Positions 46,375 to 58,400 of a DNA stretch of 64,000 nucleotides are shown here, piece by piece. The DNA comes from Maratus speciosus. Taxonomy: Eukaryota > Arthropoda > Arachnida > Araneae > Salticidae. Made by a program: the position numbers and the translations under genes. Position 1 is the stretch's first letter, and each line of letters begins with the position of its first letter. Below the pieces are notes generated by a model. It made no database searches. It was given only the letters and a program-made list of their open reading frames with translations, and was not told where the DNA came from. Location: positions 92,582,307 to 92,646,306 of the forward strand of contig OZ010800.1 in assembly GCA_963932465.1 (NCBI GenBank), read 5' to 3'.

Positions 46375-47515
46375 CGAATTTCGTCAATTTTTAACTGGAA
46401 AAGATTGCATTTTTTCCATAGGTCGTAGGAAAAAATCATGAATTTCGTCAATTTGCAGAATTTGAAAAATTGAAAATTTCGTCAGTTAAAAATCGCAAAT
46501 TTTTTCAATCATGCGCTGAAAAATCGCAAAGTTTGTTTATCGGGCGCGAAAAAATCCCGAATTTTGTCAATCAAGTTCAGAAAAATAGCAAATTCCATTG
46601 ATCGGAAACGGGAAAATCGTCAAGTTAGTTGATCGGCTGCAAAAAATCGCAAGTTCTGTCAGTCACGAAAAGAAAAACAGTGAATTTCTTCTATCGGGTG
46701 CGGAAAAATCGGGAATTTTGTCGATTAAGAGCTAAAAAATCTCAAGTTTTGGTGATTGTCTGTGGAAAAATTGCGTGTTTCGTCTGTATATCGCGAGAAA
46801 AAAATCGCGATTTTCGTGGATATGCCGCGGGAAAGAAATGGAAATTTCGTCAGTCTGTTAAGAATATGGCGATAAAAAATAGAAAATTGCGTCGATCGGG
46901 CACGGAAAAATAGTGAAATTTGTTGATTGCGCTCTGTAAAATCGCGAATTACGTTAGTCGGACATAAAAAAAATTGCTAATTTTGTCGATCGGCCACGGA
47001 AAAAAACGCAAATTTCGTTGACAGGGCACGGAAAAATCGCAAATTTTGTCGATGTTGCGCCGAAAAATTGAAAATTTCATTGATCGGAAAAATCGTAAAT
47101 TCCTCGGTTTATCGGGAGGAAAAAGCAAAATTTGCCAGTTTCTCGAGAGAAAAAAACGCAAATTTCGCCAAAGTGAGTCCAGAATCGCGAAATTTGTACA
47201 CCGGGCGTGGAAAAATCGCAAATTTAGTCTATCAGGGGAGAAAAAATCGAAAAGTTTTTCGATCGGACTCCTAAAAATAGCGAATTTTGTAAGCCACGTG
47301 CGGAAAAAAAATCGCCAATCGGGCTTAGAAAAATAGTGAATTTTGTCGATCAGGTGCGGAAAAATTGCAAATTTTATCGATCAGCCGGGTAAAATTTGCG
47401 AATTTTGTCAATCAGGCGTGTAAAAACACAAATTTCATTGATCGGGTGCGTAACAATTGCGAATTTTGTTTATCAGGCATGGAAAAATCTCAAATTTCAT
47501 TGATTGGCTCCTTCT
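46375..47515 (+). repeat. ~31-bp minisatellite core of hAT-like element 2
   Basis: Units resemble GATCGGGCACGGAAAAATCG followed by CAAATTTTGTC. They are the reverse complement of the 40.6-42.1 kb array. Units vary strongly in sequence; lengths are mostly 31-34. The open frames of up to 96 codons in this block come from the periodicity. Confidence 0.9.
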
Positions 47516-47636
47516 CTCCCCTTCGTTTATAAAGTTCACTTTTTTTTTCGGCACTAGCCACTTTCACGCGTATGCTTGTTCTTAGCGCTTTTACAAAACA
47601 AAAATTACTCCCCCAAATAAATTCGAAGAATATTAT

Positions 47637-47684
47637 CACTCCTTAAAGACAATCCTGCTTATACAGGATTGTCTTTAAGGAGTG
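47637..47684. repeat. Perfect 21-bp hairpin, 6-base loop
   Basis: 47637-47657 and 47664-47684 are exact reverse complements around CTTATA. The next 60 bases carry two copies of TATATATACAAACGTAA. The homologous place in hAT-like element 1 (about 40409-40450) has only one arm and one copy of the flanking word. Confidence 0.95.
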
Positions 47685-47925
47685 TTATATATACAAACGT
47701 AATATAACGTCTGTATTATATATACAAACGTAAACTGTTGATATATCATTGCCAACTGGATTGGATATGTTGTCTGGGTAGGGGAACCAAGAGGGATAAA
47801 ACGCCCCATCCCCCGTCTGAAACTATTTTTTTTGTGTGTGTGTGTTATTGAAATGGTCCTCGACAACCCAGACATTTTTCTAAGTGCCCCATCTCTAAAA
47901 AAGGTTGTGCAACGCTAAACTAAAG

Positions 47926-49604
47926 CATCCATAAAAAATGAAATGTGTAAAAATTAAAAACGACAAATTATGGAAAATCCCCTTATCATTTAGCAGTTCA
48001 TAGCTGATCAACTAAAAATTAGATCAGTCTATTGCCAATATATTTCTCAATTTGCATGATATTTGACTTTTTTTAAGAGATGCTCCATAGAGTTGAATAC
48101 CAAGTCAAAATGAAAAAAAATTATCGTGGGCGGATGCGCAGATAAAAAATCATTTCATTCAACTGCTCATATTTCAACAAATATTTAATATATTTACATT
48201 CCAATTACACGATATTATATCTATTTTGTCAAATTTTCTGAAACTGGCGTTAAATTTGGAAAAAAACCCCTTCTTGATATAAATAAAAAACTTGCAACTT
48301 TTTTTGAACCTTTTAAAAATTTTCCCTAATTAATATATCTCCATGAATAGACGTTCTATTCTTCCACAAATTTAGAAAACTTATGGGGAATACTTATGGT
48401 GCATTCTCACAATTTTGACTTTTATGTCCTTGAATAATAATTTTTATTTTAGTACCTATTCTAATAGGGGGGTTTTATTTCATATACTGGGGAATCTCCC
48501 ATTGCATGATTGCATAACAATATAAATGTGGTAAATAAGTTTTGGACGATGTTGGGGGTTCAAATACCAGGAAAACTCATCTACCGTCCTGTGTCCTCGA
48601 TGCTGATTTTTACGTTTAGAGCTGTCTGTATAAAATAGTTTCAATAAAAGTAATTCGATGTATTTTTTTTCCGAAACTGGGACAATTTTTTATATAAATA
48701 TGTAGCAAAAAATTAACCTGCACACATTTTTACGGTTGATATTATTTTTTGAACTCTGACCCTGGGTTTTAGATTCCTTACCATCCCTCTTGCTAAACTT
48801 ATACTGAAAATCACTGCAGATGTAGCCACAGAAAATTTTTCAAGTTTTTTCTCATGCAGAAGTATGCTAGAGAAAGAATGTCTAAAATTATTTGACAGGA
48901 AATTTACTGCAGAATTTAAATCAGCATTTAAATATCAATATCAGGCACCGTGCCTTATTGGTAGTCTTACTGTCCCCAAGGTTTATTCCTGCACTTTTCG
49001 AGGAAAATTAATTTTCTTTTAATTTTATCCTATGTAAATAACTATTTCTAAAAACCAATGAACATTGTGGCTATCACTTAGTCTTAACATGATATGTCTA
49101 AAAATAGTGGTAATTTTGTTTGCCGTCCCATCCTTACCATCCCTTTTTTTTACATTACCGTCCTTTTCTTCCTATACCATCCCCTTTTTTTTCCTTCCGT
49201 CCCCTCTTTAACACACCTTTAAGAGAATGTTATACCAAAATATTGTACTAAAAATATTACATTGTTATTATTCCTTATTTGAATGTCCTATGGGTACTAT
49301 TCGAATTCATTATAAGTAAAAATTTAGATGAAAATAGAAATTTATTGCATTAAAACGGTAAGGAAAATTAAACTCGTAAGTTTAGCTTAAACATCAGTTA
49401 AAGAAAAATATTTTCGCTTCTGACCATTTTTTTTAATCATTAAGGCATTCATCTATCAGATTAAAATGTTATTTTAGCAAATTTAATGTCAACATATTTT
49501 TATCCCTGAAAGTCAAAAGTTTGTGAGAACGCCTCATATATTGTACAATATCTTTATATTCGTAATCTATAGCGATAGATTATTTCGTTCATTTTATTTT
49601 ACAG
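47926..49604. other. Mixed AT-rich stretch, pyrimidine repeat at 49130-49215
   Basis: Three loose units of TACCATCC/TACCGTCC plus a T run lie at 49130-49215. The segment 48950-49000 has a B-box-like AAGGTTTATTCCTGC, too weak to call. If the exon at 49605 is real, the end of this stretch is intron. Confidence 0.4.
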
Positions 49605-49793
49605 GGTCATCCCAAACGTTATTCTTTTTCTTTGATTGTTTGCTGGCCCCCTAATCATCTTTCTGATGAAACCGCCATTGATAAATATGAAGTAGAACAC
49701 ATTCTTCATAATCCTGAAATTCCAGACAAATCCAACAAATATATCTTTAAGTATTCGACAAAATGTCTGAAATTGAAAGTGTTCCGTCATTAA
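49605..49793 (+). CDS. Candidate 3'-terminal exon of an unidentified host gene
   Basis: A strong acceptor (pyrimidine-rich TTCATTTTATTTTACAG, ending 49604) is followed at once by an open frame of 62 codons in phase 0, starting GHPKRYSFSLIVCWPPNHLS, containing AIDKYEVEHILHNPEIPDKS and ending KLKVFRH with TAA at 49791-49793. The residue mix is like a soluble globular protein (charged, Pro, Trp, Cys), quite unlike the Phe/Ile/Lys chance frames nearby, and third positions are varied. No transposon motif is present. I do not recognise the protein. Upstream exons were not found in the window, and no AATAAA was seen close after the stop. The antisense frame of 63 codons is a shadow. Confidence 0.45.
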   Translation, partial: GHPKRYSFSLIVCWPPNHLSDETAIDKYEVEHILHNPEIPDKSNKYIFKYSTKCLKLKVFRH

Positions 49794-50582
49794 TGACCAT
49801 ATAGTGTATATGATACATTTATTTATTGACAGAAGTTTTAATTTCGTTATGGAATATTAGCCAGTATCAAATCCAAAACTATTTATATTAAATTAAGTGC
49901 AAACGGATTAACCTTTAATAGTTATTAATAGTTTTTATGATATAATAGTTTTTATTTTACTAATACGGCAATAGATGTCAGCACTATACTGATTCATTCG
50001 AATATATGGAACAGTTCATTCTCAATTCTAAACTATCTATAGAGGGCGCTGATTATATATAGTGGGAGTGTGCTCATCTATGTTGTATATTGTTGTATCC
50101 TTGGTCCACAGTCATATAAATACTTTTTGGCAACATGTGCTGGTGATTTCCAATGAGTGTATTTGTTAAACCTATTGCTATGACAGTATGGATTTTAATT
50201 TGGTAATTTGTTTTTATTTTTCCTCTATCCTTATTAATCTTGTTTTATTTTGAACTTAATTGGTGTTCAATGGTTTATTTGTCTATTTTATGCATGTGGT
50301 AGTCTCAAATTCATATTCTTTAGCTAATTTATGGCTAATATGAAGATAAAACTACACATTTTATTTGTGGAACTTAAGGCATTTGGGACACGACGATGCT
50401 CTCTAAGTTCTACAAATTTCCATTATTCAATTTCTGTTATTCGATTTCTGTTCTTTTTTACTATGTTTTTGGAATCTATGTTAAGTGTGTTGGGAAGAAC
50501 TGTATTTTTGTCAATTTGTTAATGTCATTTTATTCATAATTTCACAGTTTTTGTTGGTGGTCGGCAATGTTTATTTAACGTT

Positions 50583-50637
<55 letters not shown>

Positions 50638-50883
50638 AATAATAAAAATTTCGCCCTTTTATCTTAGTAAAACTATTCCAAATTCTTAACACTTTTTTCT
50701 TTTTTCCTATCTTTAATAATATCTTAATATATTTTGTCTTTTATTTCATGCATTTAAAACTGCGTATACTTTATTAGTCTAAAAGCCTTAATCCATTCGC
50801 CTCATCTCATAAAACCCATTAAATTATTTATTCATTTTATTCTAAAAATAAATTATTTTTCCTTCGAATGTTTTATAATAGAA
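49794..50883. other. AT-rich; (AT)n(GT)n microsatellite 50583-50636
   Basis: 50040-50160 (AGAGGGCGCTGATTATATAT, GTGGGAGTGTG) may be an LTR fragment, not resolved. The microsatellite changes from about 11 AT to about 16 GT pairs. No gene. Confidence 0.45.
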
Positions 50884-50884
50884 T

Positions 50885-51239
50885 TGTTCGATGATGTTCT
50901 TTTTTCCCACAATTCCTCGCAAATCCCGCCAACTATTGTTTGCGCAATAATTCTGACGCCGAAGCTAAAGAGATCGCATCGTCGTCACGCGTGCCTTTCC
51001 CCTTCCCCCTGGAGCTAGTCCTATCGTATTCTGCAATTATCGCGTCCTTCCGGCTTCTTTTACGGGATTTGTCATTTTTCGTGTATTGTATTCATACGCA
51101 TGGAGTTTTCGCAGGTATATAACCCGTTGCATGGACTAGGAGAGGTAGAATTTTACGATTATTGAGTTGCTTAATTAAACCACGCCACCTGGAGTGTTTT
51201 ATTTTTCTGAATCTTTATCATTTGTTCTAATACGTAACA
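50885..51239 (+). mobile_element. Possible solo or 5' LTR (tentative)
   Basis: A GC-richer 355-base block starts TGTTCGATGATG and ends TAATACGTAACA (TG...CA). It contains a TATA-like GGTATATAACCCG (about 51113) and AATTAAA (51174) upstream of the end. A TGG-starting word, TGGTACATTTTAC, a few bases after the end could be a primer-binding site. No target duplication and no gag or pol frame were found, so this stays a suggestion. Confidence 0.3.
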
Positions 51240-51519
51240 TCTAGTGGTACATTTTACTACGTAGCAACTTTCCGCACATGGATCACCTATAACTATTGGA
51301 ATTTGGTGCATTATGTGGTCGATTAATAAACGTTTTGATGCATCTATAGGCTTCGATGATTATGCTCGGAAAACATTCCAATGGACGACAGCCTGAACTT
51401 CCACTCTTTCATCACGATTGTACGACTGCAAAAAACCATGATTTCTTCATTGAGTACATAATGTGGGTATGCTGGTGCTTAGGATCTACATGTTTATATG
51501 ACACGAGTGAAATCGTTTC

Positions 51520-51575
<56 letters not shown>

Positions 51576-53650
51576 ATGTCGACATTCTCCAGCTTTCAGT
51601 CTTTCACAATAACACACACATATATATATATATACATGTGTATTATTTTTAATACCATAAAAAATTAGTAAATTGCAAGAGTTTTAAAACAAATTGCGAT
51701 ACAATTTTTAAACACGTTGCATTTAAAGGTACAAATTTTCCATTATTCGATATTGAACAGTTTGTAAATGTGCGATATTTAGAAGTTTACAGAATATTCT
51801 GTAAAGACCAAATTTAATCATAAGGTACTGTAAACGTCAAAATGATGTCCACGGTACGTACGAACACGCTTGTCCTTCATAATATAGATATATAAGCAGC
51901 TTCTTATTACAGTTCTTTAGATGCTTATAAATATAATGATTATGGACTTATTCAATTTATTAATATAAATGCTTTCAATATATAAAAGAATTTTCTTTTA
52001 AAATTGTATGCATAATCTTGAAAATGTGAACTATTAAGGAACTATTGTTATATCTTACCTCAAGAGAGAATTTATGATGTTGTTTATTTGAGATAATTTT
52101 CATTTGGAGATAAGATTAAATATGCTTTGTTGACGAAACCTTAAGTAAAATAAAAAATAACAGACTATTTCAAATTGTTTTACTACATTAATGTGCCATT
52201 TAAATCTATTATGCTTGAAAATGTGCTAATTATTACAACTTGGTAATCTCATGAAAATTCATTTTTGAATGAATGCTTTGTATCAAGTCAATAACAGCAA
52301 ACATTATTTATAGAGTTAATTTCGTTTTAGTATTATTTTATTGAGTTTCACCTGAATAGAGAAATCTTGAGTAACTTTATGAATACATTCTTTTAAGAGT
52401 TTAAGACATTTCTTAGATAATAAATTTACAAAACGGAATTTGTTACTATTGTTTGATACGCTAGGTGTTATTATAATAGATTTTTAAAAAATGTCATTTA
52501 TAGTTAAAATAAAAATGTTATTTATTGTTTAATGTATAAAAGATTTTTCGTTTCATTAAATAATTATTAATAATATTGTCCAGACAAAAAAATTAAGGAT
52601 TGCATTAGAAAATTTAAACACAGCGTGAACACATAATTCTCGTCTCCACACTCCGAATTTCTGTTATTCACGATGGGCAAAATATGCGAGTTACGTGTTA
52701 AAAACATATATTGAAAATACTGAAAGTCTATCTGGAATTCTAAATAGGAGAAACATCTTTTTCAGCCCTCTTCAACACGCTTGACGTTATGCAATATGTA
52801 ATAAACCACAAAAGATTTTTATAAAGCATTAATAAATTTACAAATTCTTAACGACCAATGTTCATTGACGGTAATGGATTGGAAATTTGCAATTCTAAAT
52901 ATATTTTATTCAATATATATTATAAATAAAAAACATTTCCGTTTTAAAACTAATTACAAACATGATATTTTAATATCAAAACAATCGAAATAACTCTATC
53001 GCAGAATGTTATACGTTTGCATTTGGAAAAATGTCCAGAAAAGTAAAATGTCCAGAAAAGTAAAATGTCCAGAATTTTTTTTTTTTTATCGTTTGAATAT
53101 ATATATTGAATATAGCTAAATTAATACTTCATTACAAAACACAGAGATAGTCAGGATCAAAAGAGTTGGTATAAATATAGAATTCGCTGCTGATTGCTTT
53201 AGCTATATGTCATTCGTCTATTACAAAAATACAGTTTTCATTGAATTAAAAATATATCCTAGAATATCTAATAAATAATTATTTATTAAAGGGCAATAAA
53301 TAAAAGCTTTTAACTCAAATCATCTGTTAGAGTTTTAAATCAAAAATTCTGACTGATGATGTTCTGTGTCCCAGGTAGTATGCTCCTTAATCCGGTGTAA
53401 TAACGTTCGGCGAAGTAGCACTTTTTCATAATTAAAGAAATTCCTTTCTTTTGAGACAGAACAACACGGTCGGATTCCTCCAGGAAGAAGATAAACAAGG
53501 GATGTCGAAGGAATGGGAAATACGAATTGGGTCAAGACCACGCTAGTGTGAAATGTTGGGGGGAAAATGTCAGCCAGTGCTTGGAACAGCTACAAGTAGG
53601 TAGTTTTCTGAGGAGCTCTGTTTGAATATAATTATTTTTTTGCTGTACGC
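51240..53650. other. AT-rich with microsatellites
   Basis: (AT)n(GT)n at 51521-51564 and (CA)(TA)n at 51611-51632. A 17-base unit AAGTAAAATGTCCAGAA is repeated at about 53022-53076. The 68-codon minus frame at 53335-53541 lies in a less AT-rich patch but was not recognised. Confidence 0.45.
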
Positions 53651-54870
53651 ACGTGGCAAATGCGATGAAGGAAAAGGATGGATGCTTGTGGAGTTCTAGT
53701 TTAGAGAACTGATGTTATTACTTTCATTGTACATAATCTACTTTTTGTTTTTTCATTAAGTTTGTTATGTTTTATATTGAATTGCATGTTAACCTTGAAA
53801 ATATTGGATATATTGAATTATATTCAATTGCGTGTGAATTTTATTTGAGTTTCGATACAACACCGGTAACTCCTAGTTTGATCCACTGTTTTTTTATTAA
53901 ATTCATTACTTCAACTTTCATCATTAAAAAACGTTCTTCAGTTTCAGATTTATTGTAAAATTGTTTATTTTTTCCTTTTTCTATAATAATTACAAATTGA
54001 GTAATTATCAAGAAAAATGGAAAATTATTGAATTATGAAAATAATGTATTCATATTTTTGATAATTTTCTGTTGCATCGATTTTAAGGTACGCTATTATT
54101 TGTATTAATAAATAAATAAATAAATAAATTGCGAAAAGCAAAGAAAATGTGTGTGAGCATATAGATTTCCTCGAGTAAATTAATGCAGAGATATAATGCA
54201 TATATAAAGCAGATGGAATTAAGAATAAATATATTAACGATATTGTACATGAATAGAATTAGAACACGTGGCAAATGCGATGATACGAAAATTAAGGATT
54301 TTGCCTTGTGGAGTTCTAGTCTGGAACACTGTTGTAATTACTTTCATTGTACATAATCTACTTTTTGCTTTTTCATTAAGTTTGTTATGTTTTATATTGA
54401 ATTGCGTGTTATTTCAGTGCTTTTCTCAGCTGTAGTGAAAGTTATTGGAGTAAAAATACAACATCAGTAACTCCTAGTTTGATCCACTGTTTTTTTTAAT
54501 TATATTCATTACTTTGAATTTCATCATTAAAAACCGTTCGTCAGTTTCAGATTTATTGTAAAATTGTTTTTTTTTCCTTTTTTTATAATAATTACAAATT
54601 GAGCAGTTATCAAGAAAAATGGAAAATTGTTCAATTATGAAAATAATGTATTTATATTTTTGATAATTTTCTGTCGTATCGATTTTAAGGTATATTATTT
54701 CATGTATTTTCTGCAAATTAATTTTCTATTAATAATAGTAAAAAAAAGTGAAAATCAAGGAAAACGTGTGTGAGCAAGAGCATGCATTTTCTCGTGTAAA
54801 TTAATGCAAAGCTATAATAAATATATTAAGCAGATGGAATTAAGAATAAATATATTAGCGATATTGATTG
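53651..54870 (+). repeat. Tandem duplication, ~615-bp unit
   Basis: The unit starting ACGTGGCAAATGCGATGA is at 53651 and again at 54266. Matching words follow in order: TTGTGGAGTTCTAGT, CTTTCATTGTACATAATCTA, TTTGTTATGTTTTATATTGA, CCTAGTTTGATCCACTG, AATTACAAATTGAG and AAGAATAAATATATTA. The copies differ by substitutions and small indels. No coding region is shared between them. Confidence 0.9.
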
Positions 54871-56211
54871 AATGCATTAAAAAACTTTAATTTGATAACT
54901 AATTTGATAACTTACTTTTAGCAAAGAAAAGGAACGTAATCTAATGAATAATTGCATCTGTTTAAAAATGATACAAACATTTTTTTTCGATTATTTTTCA
55001 TTTGAAAGAAACATGTTTATAAGTAAATCAGTCGATAATTCGATAAAGTTAATCAATCAACTCCAGTACATGAATAACGTCAGAAACAAAGCTTGTCCAC
55101 AGATTGAGCGTTATGACCAAATGATGACAACATTATATTACAGGGCTTAGACAAGTTCACTTGAATGAATTACCAAACATAATATTTTCAATAATACCGA
55201 AATAGTGAACATGTATTTCTCAATCTAATCTTCTAACCTAACAACAGTATCATCTATGCTGCTAATCTTATTATAAAAGCTCTCTAATTTCATCAGTCAT
55301 CCTCTACATTAATGCTGAAAAAATTGTTTTTGTTTTTGGATTAATTTTGATCAATTAAATATTCCTTACCATTATTTTGCCAAATCTTCCGTTATATATC
55401 ATAAAACGCAATATTTGCTTAGCAGATAAATATAGAATTTTATAAATCAAAAATCAAGCAATAATTACTTTACACTTTTGTCGTTAATTTGTTTTAAAAG
55501 CGTTTATTAAGGATAATTAACACCTAGTTTTTTGAGCTTCGTCATTGAAAATACTTTCGAAAATCGAAAGCATTTTAAAAATGATTTAAAATTTTCTTAA
55601 TGTTTATAATATCCATGTTGAACGAAAATAGCACGCTGTTTGTGATATAATTGTTAACTTCCTACATATGTAACAAGGATCAGGAAATAAAATAAGTATC
55701 TGTCACTTAAAAGAGAATTTCAAAAAGGGAAAATGAAAAGAAATATTATTTTACATCTAGATAAAAATTTCACACTTTCGTAATTACGAAATTTAAAGAA
55801 ACTTGATAAAATTGAAAAATACTTCTTTTTATGAAACTGGTAGCAAAATATACTTTTGAGCAATCTTTTATATCACTAAAATTACTGGAGTGCTAAATTG
55901 TAATACTTTTACTTCTCCTTAAATATGAATTACGTAATAGCTCCCAATGTGTGCTATGTTGCATATGAGTAATTGATGTTTGTAACTGCTGGTGTAGAAT
56001 AATAAATGAAATAACATCTTGTATTTAAAAGCAAGTTAATCTGACACATGTGCTGAAAGGAACGTTTAGTGTTTTAACATTGTTAACTTTTCAGTAAACA
56101 GTTTGTAATATGAATTTTGTGTTTTTTTGCTAAATTTAATAAATAATTTAAAAAAATATATCACATTATTTGATAATTCCCAATTTAAGACAAAATTTTC
56201 ATAATACTGTA
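54871..56211. other. AT-rich, nothing recognised
   Basis: A 68-codon frame at 54944-55150 has no domain. No repeats were noted. Confidence 0.45.
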
Positions 56212-57405
56212 CACTGTAAAAAAAAAATCTTAAAACAACAAATCTTCGAATTCCGACAGTAAAAATTACGTAACAGACAGTGATTGATATTTTGTTTAAT
56301 CGTTCGATATGTTGATTCTGAAGAATTTTTTTTTTTTTAGTACAATCTTAGAATAAATGTGGTGGTTAAGTTAAAATTTGTAAATTTTATTCTCTTCATT
56401 TAATGAAATAAATTTTGAGCTACAACTGTGTGAATTATTTTGAAAATAATTACTATTTAAGCACTACCCATTCATTTTATAGAATCAGCAAATTCAATTT
56501 TGTTTAACATTTTAATTTAAATTATATTGTAATATTTTTTCTTATTTAGTTGATTATCATTTACTATATACGGAAAAACATTGTAAATTGTTAAGAAGGA
56601 TGAAAACTCATTTTATCACTTAAGCTGAAATGAAATATTTTTTTCCGTATTTTTTCATGGTGATGTTTATATAGATTTTAAGGGCACTTCTTTTTCATAT
56701 CTATCTTTGCTCATAGCTGTCAACTTTTACACATTTATATATACAAATCTTTCTATTCGAAAAAAATATAAAAATTATTTACATAATTAACCAACATCAC
56801 TGATTTAACCTAATCAATTTTCAGAAATATTGCATGAATAAATATTAGAGTTCTTTTAATTACAAATCACATTCAATACATGTATTTATTTTATTAATAA
56901 ATATTTTTAGGGGGGAGGGGGGAGTTACCTTATATCGTATATATATTTTTTTTATTATTCTGGGGAGGGCGGAGTTTAAGATATATTCTTTCACTTATTC
57001 CAGTCTTTAATGTACTTAATTCACAAATCCATATAAATTCAACTGTTTAAATATTTTATTGCGAATAAGCTATTTAAATTAATTTTGTAAAAGTTTGGAG
57101 GAGAAATTCCTATAAATATTTATTATTATTAATATAAACAATTCGATCGGTAGATAGAAATTTCCCGTGTACCTAACCTATAATACGCGATTCTTCTGTT
57201 AAATAGAACCCCCCCCCCCCCTCGCCAACAGGAATCGACCTACAGATTTTGACTGTTGGGAAAAGCGTCAATTGTCAACACGAAGTGCCTGTATGACTAC
57301 GCATTTCTGTCGTCTGATAACGCATTCTTTCGTTAACAGATATTTTCTGGCAACTTTTTGCTGCCAGAAATTTTCTGTTGTTTTACAAAAATATTTTTAA
57401 CAGTG
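56212..57405. mobile_element. 1.19-kb TA-flanked TIR element, CACTGT(T)AAAAA family
   Basis: CACTGTAAAAAAAAAATCTT and TAAAACAACA at the left are matched on the inverted right end by CACTGTTAAAAATATTTTTG and TAAAACAACAGAAAA. TA lies on both sides (56210-56211, 57406-57407). The right end also has TTCTGGCAGC, like the 21.2-kb MITE. The interior is AT-rich with GGGGGGAGGGGGGAG at 56911-56925 and a 13-base C run at 57209-57221. No ORF. Confidence 0.7.
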
Positions 57406-57407
57406 TA

Positions 57408-57829
57408 CATTTTCAATAACATTTAAAAAACGTAAATGTTATAGTAATGTATTTAGAAAAAAAAATTAAATATATATTTATCTGTTTGTCTAAGTTTATG
57501 TGGCAGAAGGATACGCTGGACCTGATAAAAAACTATAACACTATAATAAAAACTTTAAAACATAATATTTACAAAACACAGAACATTAAATATTCTGTTT
57601 TCAGTTGGCAACATTATCAAATTCGAATGTATACAGACTCAAGCGTCGAAAGAACATCGGAGAAGACTTGTTTCTATTCTTCTCAATTATCGATAAAATT
57701 AATCGAGTATTGAAAATAAAAAAGAAAATTGCATGGTTAAACTGGTGGCATTAAGCTCACAGGCTATACACATTAATTGTATATCATACTCTTATTTCAA
57801 AGAATAATGCCCCTCCAAAAATAAATTAA
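57408..57829. other. AT-rich spacer
   Basis: The 88-codon frame at 57447-57713 is compositionally plausible but has no recognised domain. Confidence 0.35.
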
Positions 57830-58400
57830 GGGGATTGTCCCCCCCCACACCCAGTTCCACCTTTTTATACTTATCCAATGAGCCTCCAAATGTCATCAAG
57901 CAATCCCCTTATCGAAATAAACTGGTATAACAGATTTAAAGCAAATCGGATAGAAAAACCCATCTATCGAAATTAAGGGGGTATTCGCCCCCACTTTCCC
58001 CATTTTTATTTAACCAATGAACTTCCAAATCTAATCAGGGAAGCGCCTTATCAGAAAAAACCGGTATACCAAATTTGAAGCAAATCGGATAGAAAAAACC
58101 ATTTATCTAAATTAAGGGGTTTAGACCCCCGTTCTCCACTTTACACTTAAACAATGGACCTTCAAATCAAATCAAGTAAGCTCGTTATCAGAATTAACCG
58201 GTAAACCAAAATTTGAAGAAAACCTTATACTTCTGCATGTAAAACCCCTTTATCTAAGATCGTCCCTTTATATTTAACCAATGAACCCCCAAAACTAATC
58301 AGGGAAGCACCTTATCAGAATGAGCCATGAAAAAAAAAAAAAAAAGTAAATCGAATATTTCTACCAAGAGTTATCGCGTTACTTACATACATACAGAATC
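57830..58400 (+). repeat. Four-unit tandem array, 127-139-bp period
   Basis: CAATGARCYTCCAAAT-like words begin at 57876, 58015, 58152 and 58279 (spacings 139, 137 and 127). Each unit also has AATCA-GGAAGC-CCTTATCAGAA, then CCGGTA-ACCAAATTTGAAG, CAAATCGGATAGAAAAA, TTTATCTAAATTAAGGGG and a pyrimidine run. The array ends GAGTTATCGCGTTACTTACA and TACATACAGA, a tail similar in kind to those at 7.5 and 22.5 kb. Confidence 0.85.

Larger units (their letters stand above)
46329..47917 (+). mobile_element. hAT-like element 2, 1.59 kb, complete with 8-bp TSD
   Basis: AACTAAAG stands directly on both sides (46321-46328 and 47918-47925), an exact 8-base target duplication as in hAT elements. The ends are TAGGGATGCACAACCTGTGG and, inverted, TAGCGTTGCACAACCTTTTT, the TGCACAACCT core being identical. 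The core is the same minisatellite as element 1 but in the opposite orientation. No transposase frame is present, so it is non-autonomous. The right third holds non-repetitive sequence shared with element 1 plus a perfect hairpin. Confidence 0.88.
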
